Position numbers and translations under genes: made by a program
Assembly (NCBI RefSeq): GCF_014200805.1
Contig: NZ_JACHDB010000002.1
Location: 806,001-870,000, forward strand
Direction: 5' to 3'
Source of the DNA: Nocardiopsis composta
GTDB taxonomy: Bacteria; Actinomycetota; Actinomycetes; Streptosporangiales; Streptosporangiaceae
DNA: 64,000 nt
Notes under the pieces: model-generated
What the model was told of the DNA's origin: nothing
Database searches by the model: none
The model's input: only the letters and a program-made list of their open reading frames with translations
Part shown: positions 39,473 to 46,126 of the stretch, in pieces
Position numbering within the stretch: position 1 is the first letter of the stretch
Layout: the number at the start of each line of letters is the position of its first letter

Positions 39473-39946
39473 CTAGGCGGTGCGGGCGGTCAGCGTCTCG
39501 GTGGCGCGTTCCAGCAGGGAGCGGAGCCGGTCGGCCTCCTCGGGGGTGAAGGCGCCGAGGAGGCGGCGCTCCACCGCGACCGCGGCGCCGTCGGCCTCGG
39601 CGAGCAGTGCGGAGCCCTCCTCGGTCAGCCGGGTGAGGAGGACCTGGGCGTGGTCGGGGGAGGGGCGCCGCTCGATCAGGCCGCGTGACTCCAGGGTCTT
39701 GAGGACCGTGGTCATGCTCTGCGGGGTGACCGAGCAGAGCCGCGCCAGCCGCGCCCCCGAGGCGCCGGGCGCCAGCGACAGCGCGTAGAGCGCGGCGTAC
39801 TGCGGGACGGTCAGCCCGAACGGGCGCAGCACCCGGGTCTTCTCCGCGATGAGCGCCTGCTCGGCCTGCTTGATCGCGCTGCCGGGGCGCCAGGCCACCG
39901 AGGCGCGGACCTTCTCCTCCTCCGCCGCGGCGCCGTGTTCCGCCAT
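39473..39946 (-). CDS. MarR-family transcriptional regulator
   Basis: 157 residues with the MarR winged helix: LTVPQYAALYALSLAPGASG, recognition helix in CSVTPQSMTTVLKTLESRGLI, and the wing ERRPSPDHAQVLLTRLTEEG. It probably binds as a dimer to the two palindromes in the 39967-40050 intergenic region, repressing itself and the genes to the right. Those are a broken MFS gene and an alpha/beta hydrolase. Such MarR regulators often respond to phenolic compounds or oxidants; no redox Cys cluster is evident (one Cys in LCSV). Confidence 0.85.
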   Translation of the reverse strand: MAEHGAAAEEEKVRASVAWRPGSAIKQAEQALIAEKTRVLRPFGLTVPQYAALYALSLAPGASGARLARLCSVTPQSMTTVLKTLESRGLIERRPSPDHAQVLLTRLTEEGSALLAEADGAAVAVERRLLGAFTPEEADRLRSLLERATETLTARTA

Positions 39947-39966
39947 GCCGCCTCCTCCCGCCGGAG

Positions 39967-39982
39967 CATCAGGGTCCTGATG
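39967..39982. promoter_or_regulatory. Palindromic operator, MarR side
   Basis: CATCAGGGTCCTGATG, a perfect 7-2-7 inverted repeat 20 nt before the marR start codon. It shares the half-site ATCAG/CTGAT with the second palindrome at 40035-40050. Confidence 0.6.
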
Positions 39983-40006
39983 TGTCCATGGACTCTACCA
40001 GTCGAG

Positions 40007-40035
40007 TTGACGCGCCCCCGGTCATCCATCATGCT
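40007..40035 (+). promoter_or_regulatory. Candidate promoter toward the hydrolase
   Basis: TTGACG (40007-40012), a 17-nt spacer and CATGCT (40030-40035). The -35 is good, the -10 poor. The second palindrome starts at the last base of the -10, so a bound repressor would block it. Confidence 0.35.
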
Positions 40036-40050
40036 CTGATGTCCATCAGA
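40035..40050. promoter_or_regulatory. Palindromic operator, hydrolase side
   Basis: TCTGATGTCCATCAGA, a perfect 7-2-7 inverted repeat 30 nt upstream of the MFS remnant. It has the same half-site as the operator at 39967. A third, half-palindrome TCATCAGGA follows at 40061-40069. Confidence 0.6.
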
Positions 40051-40079
40051 ACTCTTATGGTCATCAGGAGTCGAAGAGG

Positions 40080-40290
40080 ATGCTGTTCACGGCGGCCGTG
40101 CCCAGAGACCTGCGCACCCCGGCGGCGGTCTGCTCCGCGGTGCTGCTCGTCCCGGTGACGGCGACCGGATCGGCCGAGGCGGTCACCGGCGTCGGCGCCG
40201 ACCTGAGCATCGAGGCGGCCGACGCGCAGTGGGGATGACCGCCTTCTTCCTCACCTTCGCCGCGTTCATGGCGAGCACCGGCGCGCCCCG
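40080..40290 (+). pseudogene. N-terminal remnant of an MFS transporter (frameshifted, truncated)
   Basis: ATG 40080 opens a 52-codon frame with VCSAVLLVPVTATGSAEAV and GADLSIEAADAQWG, the TM1 region of a DHA2-like MFS transporter, ending at TGA 40236-40238. The TM2 sequence that should follow (MTAFFLTFAAFMASTG) is in another frame from 40235, as if 2 bp were lost at the QWV codons. After about 15 codons the MFS similarity ends. The remaining 350 or more residues are missing and replaced by the hydrolase gene. Confidence 0.7.
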
Positions 40291-40358
40291 TCGCGGCCGG
40301 GCCGCCGCGGAGCCCCGATACCGACCCCCGTCACCGACACCAACGAGGAGAACCAGCG

Positions 40359-41180
40359 ATGCCCACCGTCGACGTCCCCCTTTCCACCGGCGACAGCAGC
40401 GTGCACTACCTGCGCACCGGGACCGGGCCCGGACTGGTGCTGGTGCACGGCACCGGCGCGACCGCGGAGGCCAACTGGGCGCCGGTCATCGAGGCCGCCG
40501 CGGACCGGTTCACCGTGGTCGCCCCGGACCTGTCCGGATCGGGGGCGACCACCGACCCCGGCGGGCCGATCACCGTCGAGGACCTGACCGCCCAGGTGCT
40601 GGGTGCGGCCGGGCACGCCGGGCTGGACCGGTTCCACCTGGCCGGCCATTCCCTGGGCGCGGTGGTGGCCACCGCCGTCGCCGGCACCGCACCGGACCGG
40701 GTGCTCTCGCTGACCGCGCACGCCGGGTGGGTCCGGACCGACCCGCACATGGCCTTCCAGTTCGACCTGTGGCTGCGGCTGATGCGTACCGACCCCGGGC
40801 TCCAGGCCCGGCTGCTGCAGGCCACCGCGATGGGGGAGGAGACGCTGCGCTCGCGCACCGCCGCCGACTTCGAGGCGGCCGCGGCCGGGTTCGCCGCGCT
40901 GCTGGGCGGGGCCGCGGACGGCTTCGTCCGCCAGGTCGAGGCGGACATCGCGGTGGACGTCGCCGCGCTGCTCCCCGCGATCACCGCGCCCACCCTGCTG
41001 ATCTCCGGAACCGACGACCGCATCGTCCCGCCCCGGCACCAGGAGGAGCAGGCCCGGCTCATCCCGCACGCCGAACTGCTCCGGCTGCCCGGCGGCCACG
41101 GCCTGCCCTTCGAGGCGCCGGAGGCCTTCACCGCCGCCGTCCTGGGCCACCTGGACCGGCGGCCCGCCCGGTCCCGCTGA
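40359..41180 (+). CDS. Alpha/beta-hydrolase fold protein
   Basis: 273 residues. The oxyanion segment is LVLVHGTGATAEANW, the nucleophile elbow GHSLGA in FHLAGHSLGAVVATAVAG, the acid in ISGTDDRIVPP, and the catalytic His in PGGHGLPFEAPEAF: a complete Ser-Asp-His triad. The substrate is unknown (ester, epoxide or lactone). ATG 40359 has GAGGAGAACC upstream. It probably belongs to the MarR regulon through the palindromes upstream of the MFS remnant. The facing gene ends at 41389, and a GGCACCGCG/CGCGGTGCC hairpin lies at 41351-41369. Confidence 0.85.
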   Translation: MPTVDVPLSTGDSSVHYLRTGTGPGLVLVHGTGATAEANWAPVIEAAADRFTVVAPDLSGSGATTDPGGPITVEDLTAQVLGAAGHAGLDRFHLAGHSLGAVVATAVAGTAPDRVLSLTAHAGWVRTDPHMAFQFDLWLRLMRTDPGLQARLLQATAMGEETLRSRTAADFEAAAAGFAALLGGAADGFVRQVEADIAVDVAALLPAITAPTLLISGTDDRIVPPRHQEEQARLIPHAELLRLPGGHGLPFEAPEAFTAAVLGHLDRRPARSR

Positions 41181-41350
41181 CCGCCCGGGCGGTTCCCGCG
41201 GGGAGGCGCCGGAACCGGGGCACGCGGCGCGAGTCCCCGGGGCGCCGGTGGGGGTCCTCCCCCCCGGTCGCCCGCGGGTCTCGGCGGACGCGCCGCCTGG
41301 CCCCGGTCATGCCGGGGGCCGGCGCGCCCTCCGGGGCCGATGGGGCCGGG

Positions 41351-41369
41351 GGCACCGCGCCGCGGTGCC
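41351..41369. terminator. Hairpin between convergent hydrolase and fmdA
   Basis: GGCACCGCG and CGCGGTGCC form a palindrome with a single central base; about 7 bp with a 5-nt loop is realistic. Confidence 0.35.
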
Positions 41370-41388
41370 GGGCGCGGTGCCGGACCGG

Positions 41389-42636
41389 TCAGGACGCCGT
41401 CGCGCAGGACCCCCGGTCGGCCCACCGGGGGCCGGAGGCGGACGGCCGGATGTCGAAGTCGAAGATGGCGGTGGGCAGGTAGAGCGAGCAGCAGGCGTTG
41501 GGGATGTCCACCACCCCGCTGACCCGCCCCTCGATCGGCGCCGCGCCGAGCAGCAGGTAGGCCTGCTCCGGGCTGTAGCCGAACTTCTCCAGGTAGGCGA
41601 TGGCGTTCAGGCAGGCGTTCCGGTAGGCCAGCGTGGCGTCGTTGTAGTGGTTGGTGTCGCTGTCGTGGTCCACCGAGATGCCGATGAACGACACGAACTC
41701 GGTGTGGCGCGGCTCGGTGTCCCCCGGCATGAACACCGGGTTGGTGGTCACCCCGTAGGTCTCCATCCCGCCCTTGATCAGGTCGACGCGCAGATCGATG
41801 AAGCCGCCCATCTCGATGGCGCCGCAGAAGGTGATCTCCCCGTCGCCCTGGCTGAAGTGCAGGTCGCCGCCGGAGAGCAGCCCGCCCGGCCGGTGGACGG
41901 GGTAGAAGACGCGGGCGCCGCGGGACAGGTTCTTGATGTCGTGGTTGCCGCCGTTCTCCCGGGGCGGGACGGTGCGCGCGCCGGTGCGGCCCACCTCCGC
42001 CGCGGCCTCCCCGGACAGCGCGCCGGCCAGCACGCCGTCCTCCAGCGGCGGCAGCGCCAGCGGCGGCACCCGGTCCGGGTCGGTGGCGATCAGCGCCCGC
42101 TCCCGGGCGTTCCACCGGGCGAGCAGGTCGTGCGAGGGGGCGGTGCCGAACAGCCCGGGGTGGGTGATGCCGGTGAACTCGACCCCGGGGACGTGCCGCG
42201 AGGTCGCCTTCTGGCCGTGGAAGTCCCACACCGCCTTGTAGGCGTCGGGGAACCGGTCGGTGAGGAAGCCGCCCCCGTTGGCGCGGGAGAAGATGCCGGT
42301 GTAGCCCCAGCCCTGGCCGGCGACCTCGCCCTGCTCCTGCGGCACCGGCCCCAGGTCGAGGATGTCCACCACGAGCAGGTCGCCCGGCTCGGCGCCCTCC
42401 ACCGCGACCGGCCCGCTGAGCATGTGGCAGCGGTCCAGGTCGACGTCGCGGACGTCGTTCGCGGAGTCGTCGTTGCGGATCTGCCCGTCGGTCCACTCCC
42501 GGCACTCCATCCGGAACTCGTCGCCGGGGCGCACGGTCGCGGCGGGCGGGATGTCCGGGTGCCACCGGTTGTGGCCGGGCACGGCCTGGTCGCGCATGGA
42601 ACGGGACTGGTCGACGCTGAACACGACGTCGGGCAT
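41389..42636 (-). CDS. fmdA: Formamidase/acetamidase
   Basis: 415 residues, FmdA/AmdA family. It begins MPDVVFSVDQSRSMRDQ, then has PGHNRWHPDIPPAATVRPGD, GVEFTGITHPGLFGTAPS, GGNHDIKNLSRGARVFYPV, and LHFSQGDGEITFCGAIEM, matching metal-dependent formamidases that release ammonia from formamide or acetamide. It is probably a cytoplasmic trimer or hexamer. ATG 42636 has GAGGAAGCC upstream. It lies 85 nt downstream of fmdB, and both follow the operator at 43023. Confidence 0.93.
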   Translation of the reverse strand: MPDVVFSVDQSRSMRDQAVPGHNRWHPDIPPAATVRPGDEFRMECREWTDGQIRNDDSANDVRDVDLDRCHMLSGPVAVEGAEPGDLLVVDILDLGPVPQEQGEVAGQGWGYTGIFSRANGGGFLTDRFPDAYKAVWDFHGQKATSRHVPGVEFTGITHPGLFGTAPSHDLLARWNARERALIATDPDRVPPLALPPLEDGVLAGALSGEAAAEVGRTGARTVPPRENGGNHDIKNLSRGARVFYPVHRPGGLLSGGDLHFSQGDGEITFCGAIEMGGFIDLRVDLIKGGMETYGVTTNPVFMPGDTEPRHTEFVSFIGISVDHDSDTNHYNDATLAYRNACLNAIAYLEKFGYSPEQAYLLLGAAPIEGRVSGVVDIPNACCSLYLPTAIFDFDIRPSASGPRWADRGSCATAS

Positions 42637-42721
42637 GGCTTCCTCCGGGAAGAGGCGGGAACGGCGGGCGCCGTTCGGGCGTGCGGGCGGATGTCGCGGG
42701 CGGAGGAGCGGGCGCCCCGGA

Positions 42722-43009
42722 TCAGGGGCGGGGCAGGCGGGCCCACCGGGGGTCGGCCGGTGCGGCGGGCCGCGGCCGCCGGTCCGGCTCCGGGGAGCGG
42801 CGGACCACCGCCGGCTCGTGCGCGCTGGCCTCGGCGGCATCGCGCAGCCGGGACACCGCCGTGCGCGGGGCGGCGAGCCCGGGCGCGGTGAAGACCCGCC
42901 GCGCCGCGGCGCCGCACCCCCGGCACTCCCGCTCCCGGGGCGCGGCCCCCATCGGATACCGGGCGTCGAACGGGCCGCAGGCGTCGCAGCGGTAGCGGTA
43001 CAGCGTCAT
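42722..43009 (-). CDS. fmdB: FmdB-type zinc-ribbon protein
   Basis: 95 residues. The N-terminal 42 residues are the FmdB zinc ribbon: YRCDACGPFDARYPMG and RECRGCGAAARRVF, giving two CxxC pairs. The rest is a disordered Arg/Pro/Ala tail. In methylotrophs fmdB is a regulatory gene of the formamidase cluster; in actinomycetes it accompanies fmdA. The start is 14 nt from the palindrome ACTTTCTGTAGAAAGT, with GAGGGG between. Confidence 0.85.
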   Translation of the reverse strand: MTLYRYRCDACGPFDARYPMGAAPRERECRGCGAAARRVFTAPGLAAPRTAVSRLRDAAEASAHEPAVVRRSPEPDRRPRPAAPADPRWARLPRP

Positions 43010-43022
43010 CGCCCCTCCAGAA

Positions 43023-43038
43023 ACTTTCTGTAGAAAGT
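43023..43038. promoter_or_regulatory. Palindromic operator upstream of fmdBA
   Basis: ACTTTCTGTAGAAAGT, a perfect 7-2-7 inverted repeat in an otherwise GC-rich region. With the site at 44229-44245 it shares TTTCT-N3-G-N-AAGTA on the plus strand. It is a likely binding site of the MarR protein encoded at 44254. Confidence 0.6.
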
Positions 43039-43095
43039 ATTCACCGTGCGGACGGGTGTCAATGGGGCCGCGCGGACCCGGGCGCCGCGGGGCGC

Positions 43096-44193
43096 TCAGA
43101 GCCGGTGCAGCACGTCGAAGTCGACCCCGTCGGCCGCCGCCAGGTACACGCGCTGGCGCAGGTGGCGCCCGCGCACCTGGACCGGGCCGCGGGGGCCGTC
43201 GTAGCCCAGGCCCTCGGCGGCGCCGGCCAGCGCGCGGGCGTCGCCCCGCCCCGCCCGGCGGACCAGCTCGGCCAGGAGCCGGACGCCCTCGTAGCAGGAT
43301 TCGCCCAGCCCGTTGAGCGCGGGCGCGTCCGGGCCGTGGCGCCGGTGGTAGCGGCCGATGAAGTCGAGGCCGTCGGCGGTGGCCAGGGAGCCGAAGAAGC
43401 CCGCCGCCGCGTACACCCCGCGGGTGCCCTCCGGGCCGGTGGCGAGCAGCATGTTCTCGTCCATCAGCGGGCTGAACCGGACCAGGTCGCGGTCGAGCCC
43501 GGCCGCCGCGAACGCCCGGTTGAAGGCGACCGCGTCGTCGCCGACCAGCAGCATCAGCACGCCCTCGCAGCCGCTGCGCTCGATCCTGCGCAGCACCGGG
43601 CCGAAGTCCTGGGTGCCCAGCGCCACGTAGGCCTCCTCGCGCACCTGCCCGCCGAGGTCGGCCAGGTAGCGGCGGACGGCGCGGGCCGAGGAGCGCGGCC
43701 ACACGTAGTCGTCGCCGACCAGCGCCCAGCGGCGCAGCGAGCACTCGGCGGCGAACCACTCCAGGGCGGGGCGGAGCTGGCGGGCCGGGGTCTCGCCGGT
43801 GCAGAACACCCACGGGCGGCGCTCGCCGCCCTCGTACAGCGGGGTGTAGACGTAGGGCACCCGGCCGGCGAGCCGCGGCGCCACCGCCTGGCGCACCGCG
43901 GAGATGTGCCACCCGGTGACGGCGCGCACCGCGCCCGCCGACACCAGCGCGTCGACCTCGGCGGCGACGGCCTCCGGCGGGGCGCCGCCGTCGACCACGG
44001 TGAAGCGGACCGGTGCGCCGAGCACGCCGCCCTCGGCGCCGACCTCCTCGGCGGCCAGCCCGGCGCAGGCCTCGCAGGACGGCCCGAAGATGCCGGCCGG
44101 CCCGCTCAGCGGGACCACCAGGGCGACGTCGAAGCAGTCCCGGGACTCCGGGCTCGCCCGGGGCCCCGGGACGAGGGCGGCGGAGGGGGCCAT
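43096..44193 (-). CDS. AmiC/FmdD-like amide-binding protein, no signal peptide
   Basis: 365 residues, periplasmic-binding-protein type 1 fold of the AmiC branch: DVALVVPLSGPAGIFGP, TGWHISAVRQAVAPRLAG, YVYTPLYEGGERRPWVF, LVGDDYVWPRSSARAVRRYL, and a C-terminal GPVQVRGRHLRQRVYLA. In Pseudomonas, AmiC is a cytoplasmic amide sensor that sequesters the ANTAR regulator AmiR. Here too the N-terminus lacks a signal peptide or lipobox, so it should be intracellular. No amiR and no liv-type permease lie next to it; instead a MarR gene is divergent and fmdB/fmdA follow. It may be the amide sensor of the cluster or a binding protein that lost export. Confidence 0.8.
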   Translation of the reverse strand: MAPSAALVPGPRASPESRDCFDVALVVPLSGPAGIFGPSCEACAGLAAEEVGAEGGVLGAPVRFTVVDGGAPPEAVAAEVDALVSAGAVRAVTGWHISAVRQAVAPRLAGRVPYVYTPLYEGGERRPWVFCTGETPARQLRPALEWFAAECSLRRWALVGDDYVWPRSSARAVRRYLADLGGQVREEAYVALGTQDFGPVLRRIERSGCEGVLMLLVGDDAVAFNRAFAAAGLDRDLVRFSPLMDENMLLATGPEGTRGVYAAAGFFGSLATADGLDFIGRYHRRHGPDAPALNGLGESCYEGVRLLAELVRRAGRGDARALAGAAEGLGYDGPRGPVQVRGRHLRQRVYLAAADGVDFDVLHRL

Positions 44194-44228
44194 GCCGGGA
44201 GCCTACCCCAGGCCGCCGTCCCGGATGG

Positions 44229-44245
44229 TTTCTTCTGGAAGTAAA
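44229..44245. promoter_or_regulatory. Operator-like imperfect repeat in the amiC-like/marR intergenic region
   Basis: TTTCTTCTGGAAGTAAA lies 8 nt before the marR start and 35 nt before the amiC-like start, in a 60-nt divergent gap. It matches the 43023 operator at TTTCT-N3-G-N-AAGTA. Confidence 0.5.
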
Positions 44246-44253
44246 ATGCGGGT

Positions 44254-44748
44254 GTGGTGACGACATCGAACCCGGACCGGCCCGCCGCGCCGCCGGCACC
44301 GGCCCCCTCCGCGGACGCATCCCGTGCGCCGGCCGCCGACCTGCCGTACCTGCTCAGCAGGGTCGAGCGGTACGTCACCGCGGGCCTCGCCGCGGCCCTG
44401 GAGGAGGCCGGCGGCCGCCTGGAGGAGTGGCGGGTGCTCGCCCTCCTGGCCGAGGCCCCGGGCCGCACCATGAGCGAGATCGCCGAGGCGGTCTTCCTGC
44501 CCGCGCCCAGCCTCACCAAGCTCGTCGACCGGATGGTCGCGGCCAACCTGCTGCACCGGCGCCCCGACCCGGCCGACCGCCGCCGGGTCCTGGTCCACCC
44601 CACCGAGCGCGGTCGCGCCCAGCACGCCCGGCTGTCCGAGGCCGCGGCGGCGGAGCGGGCCCGCATCGAGTCCCTCTTCGGCCGCGAGGAGGCGGCGCTG
44701 CTCTCCGCCCTGCTGGCCAAGGCGGCGGCCGCGGCCGACCGCTGCTGA
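44254..44748 (+). CDS. MarR-family transcriptional regulator of the fmd cluster
   Basis: 164 residues. A disordered N-terminus of 30 residues (Pro/Ala) precedes a MarR winged-helix fold: RLEEWRVLALLAEAPGRTMS, recognition helix VFLPAPSLTKLVDRMVAANLL, and wing HRRPDPADRRRVLVHPTERG (DxRxx motif). Divergent from the amiC-like gene with a shared operator, so probably autoregulatory and controlling fmd genes. GTG 44254; a second GTG follows at 44257. The RBS is weak, and the operator overlaps it. Confidence 0.87.
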   Translation: MVTTSNPDRPAAPPAPAPSADASRAPAADLPYLLSRVERYVTAGLAAALEEAGGRLEEWRVLALLAEAPGRTMSEIAEAVFLPAPSLTKLVDRMVAANLLHRRPDPADRRRVLVHPTERGRAQHARLSEAAAAERARIESLFGREEAALLSALLAKAAAAADRC

Positions 44749-44841
44749 CCGCCGGCGCACCGACCGGCCCGGGACCGCTCGCCGGCGACGCCCGCGGACC
44801 GGCCTCACCGGATCGAGGAACCGGGCCACTAGGGTGGCGCC

Positions 44842-45705
44842 ATGCACGTACCCCCTGGAGAACAGCGTCGGCCCGGTGAGCCCGGCGGCACCGCCGAGGA
44901 GGGCGAGAAGGCGCCCTCGCGGGGCATCGACCCGACCGTGGCGCACAACGCCCGGGTGTGGAACCACTGGCTGGGCGGCAAGGACAACTACGCGGTGGAC
45001 CGCGCGGTCGGCGAGCACGTCAGGTCGGTCTTCCCGAGCATCGCCGAGGTGGCCCGGGCCGACCGGGCGTTCCTCCGCCGAGCCGTCCGCCACCTGGCGA
45101 AGGAGGAGGGCGTCCGGCAGTTCCTGGACATCGGCACCGGGCTGCCGACGGCGGACAACACCCACGAGGTGGCCCAGGCGTTCGCGCCGGAGGCCAGGGT
45201 GGTCTACGTGGACAACGACCCGCTGGTACTGGTGCACGCCAGGGCGCTGCTCACTTCGGGTCCGGCCGGTGAGACCGCCTACATCGAGGCCGACGCCCGC
45301 GACCCGGAGCAGGTCCTCGCCGAGGCGGCCCGCACGCTCGACCTGGACCGGCCGGTGGCGCTCATGCTGCTCGGCATCCTCAACTTCATCACGGACACCG
45401 CCGAGGCGCTGTCCGTGGTCCGCCGCCTGGTGGACGCCCTGCCCTCCGGCAGCCACGTCGCGCTGACCCACCCCACCCTGGAGATGGGCGGCGAGGCCAA
45501 CGCCGAGGCGATGGCGTTCTGGAACGAGAACGCCACCCCGCCCATCACGCCGCGGACCGTCGCCGAGATCACCGCCTTCCTGGACGGCCTGGACCCGCTG
45601 CCCCCGGGCGTCGTCTCCTGCACCCGCTGGCGCCCCGACGCCACCGCGGACGGGGTGCCGCCCCCGATGGTCCCCCAGGTCGGCGCGGTGGCGCGGAAGC
45701 CCTGA
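44842..45705 (+). CDS. SAM-dependent methyltransferase, DUF574 (SAV2177) family, copy 2
   Basis: 287 residues. The same architecture as the gene at 38134: ARVWNHWLGGKDNYAVDRAV, SAM motif FLDIGTGLPTADNTHEVAQ, VVYVDNDPLVLVHARALL and C-terminal PPGVVSCTRWRPD. It has a slightly longer N-terminus, and differs most in the acceptor half (TLEMGGEANAEAMAFWNENA). The two copies are clear paralogues. ATG 44842 has a poor RBS. No adjacent substrate gene. Confidence 0.87.
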   Translation: MHVPPGEQRRPGEPGGTAEEGEKAPSRGIDPTVAHNARVWNHWLGGKDNYAVDRAVGEHVRSVFPSIAEVARADRAFLRRAVRHLAKEEGVRQFLDIGTGLPTADNTHEVAQAFAPEARVVYVDNDPLVLVHARALLTSGPAGETAYIEADARDPEQVLAEAARTLDLDRPVALMLLGILNFITDTAEALSVVRRLVDALPSGSHVALTHPTLEMGGEANAEAMAFWNENATPPITPRTVAEITAFLDGLDPLPPGVVSCTRWRPDATADGVPPPMVPQVGAVARKP

Positions 45706-46126
45706 CCCGGGCGGCCGGCGCCGGTTCGGCCGGCGGCGCGCCGCACGCCGGCGGTGAACGCGGGGCGGGGCCGGGGCGGCGGAAGACGGCGGTCGGCCGG
45801 GCGGCGGCCCGGGGTCCTCTCCGGGCGTCCGCGCCGGCGGTGCGGACGCCGGTCCCGCACGGCCGCCGGGGCACCGGTACGGGGGCGGCGGAGCCCCCGG
45901 TCCGGGACGGGCGGGCGCCCGGTCCGACGCTCCGGTCCGGGTTCTGGACGGCCCGGCGGAGGAGGCGCCCCCCCGGCACCGCGGCGGGGCGATCGCCTCC
46001 GGGCGCGTCTCTGCGCGGAGTTCTCGGCGCCGGCGGACTGGAGCGCGGGCGGGAGAACGAGCATCCTGGGAGCAGGTCCCGGTCGCCCCGGAGCCGGGAC
46101 CGGTACGGACAAGAGAAGAGACGCGC
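45706..46126 (+). other. Intergenic region before the kinase gene
   Basis: 421 nt with no gene supported. It begins with GCCGGC-type inverted repeats (45715-45740) that may terminate the methyltransferase gene; the rest is G+C-rich with no recognisable promoter. GAGAAGAGA at 46111-46119 is the kinase RBS. Confidence 0.4.
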
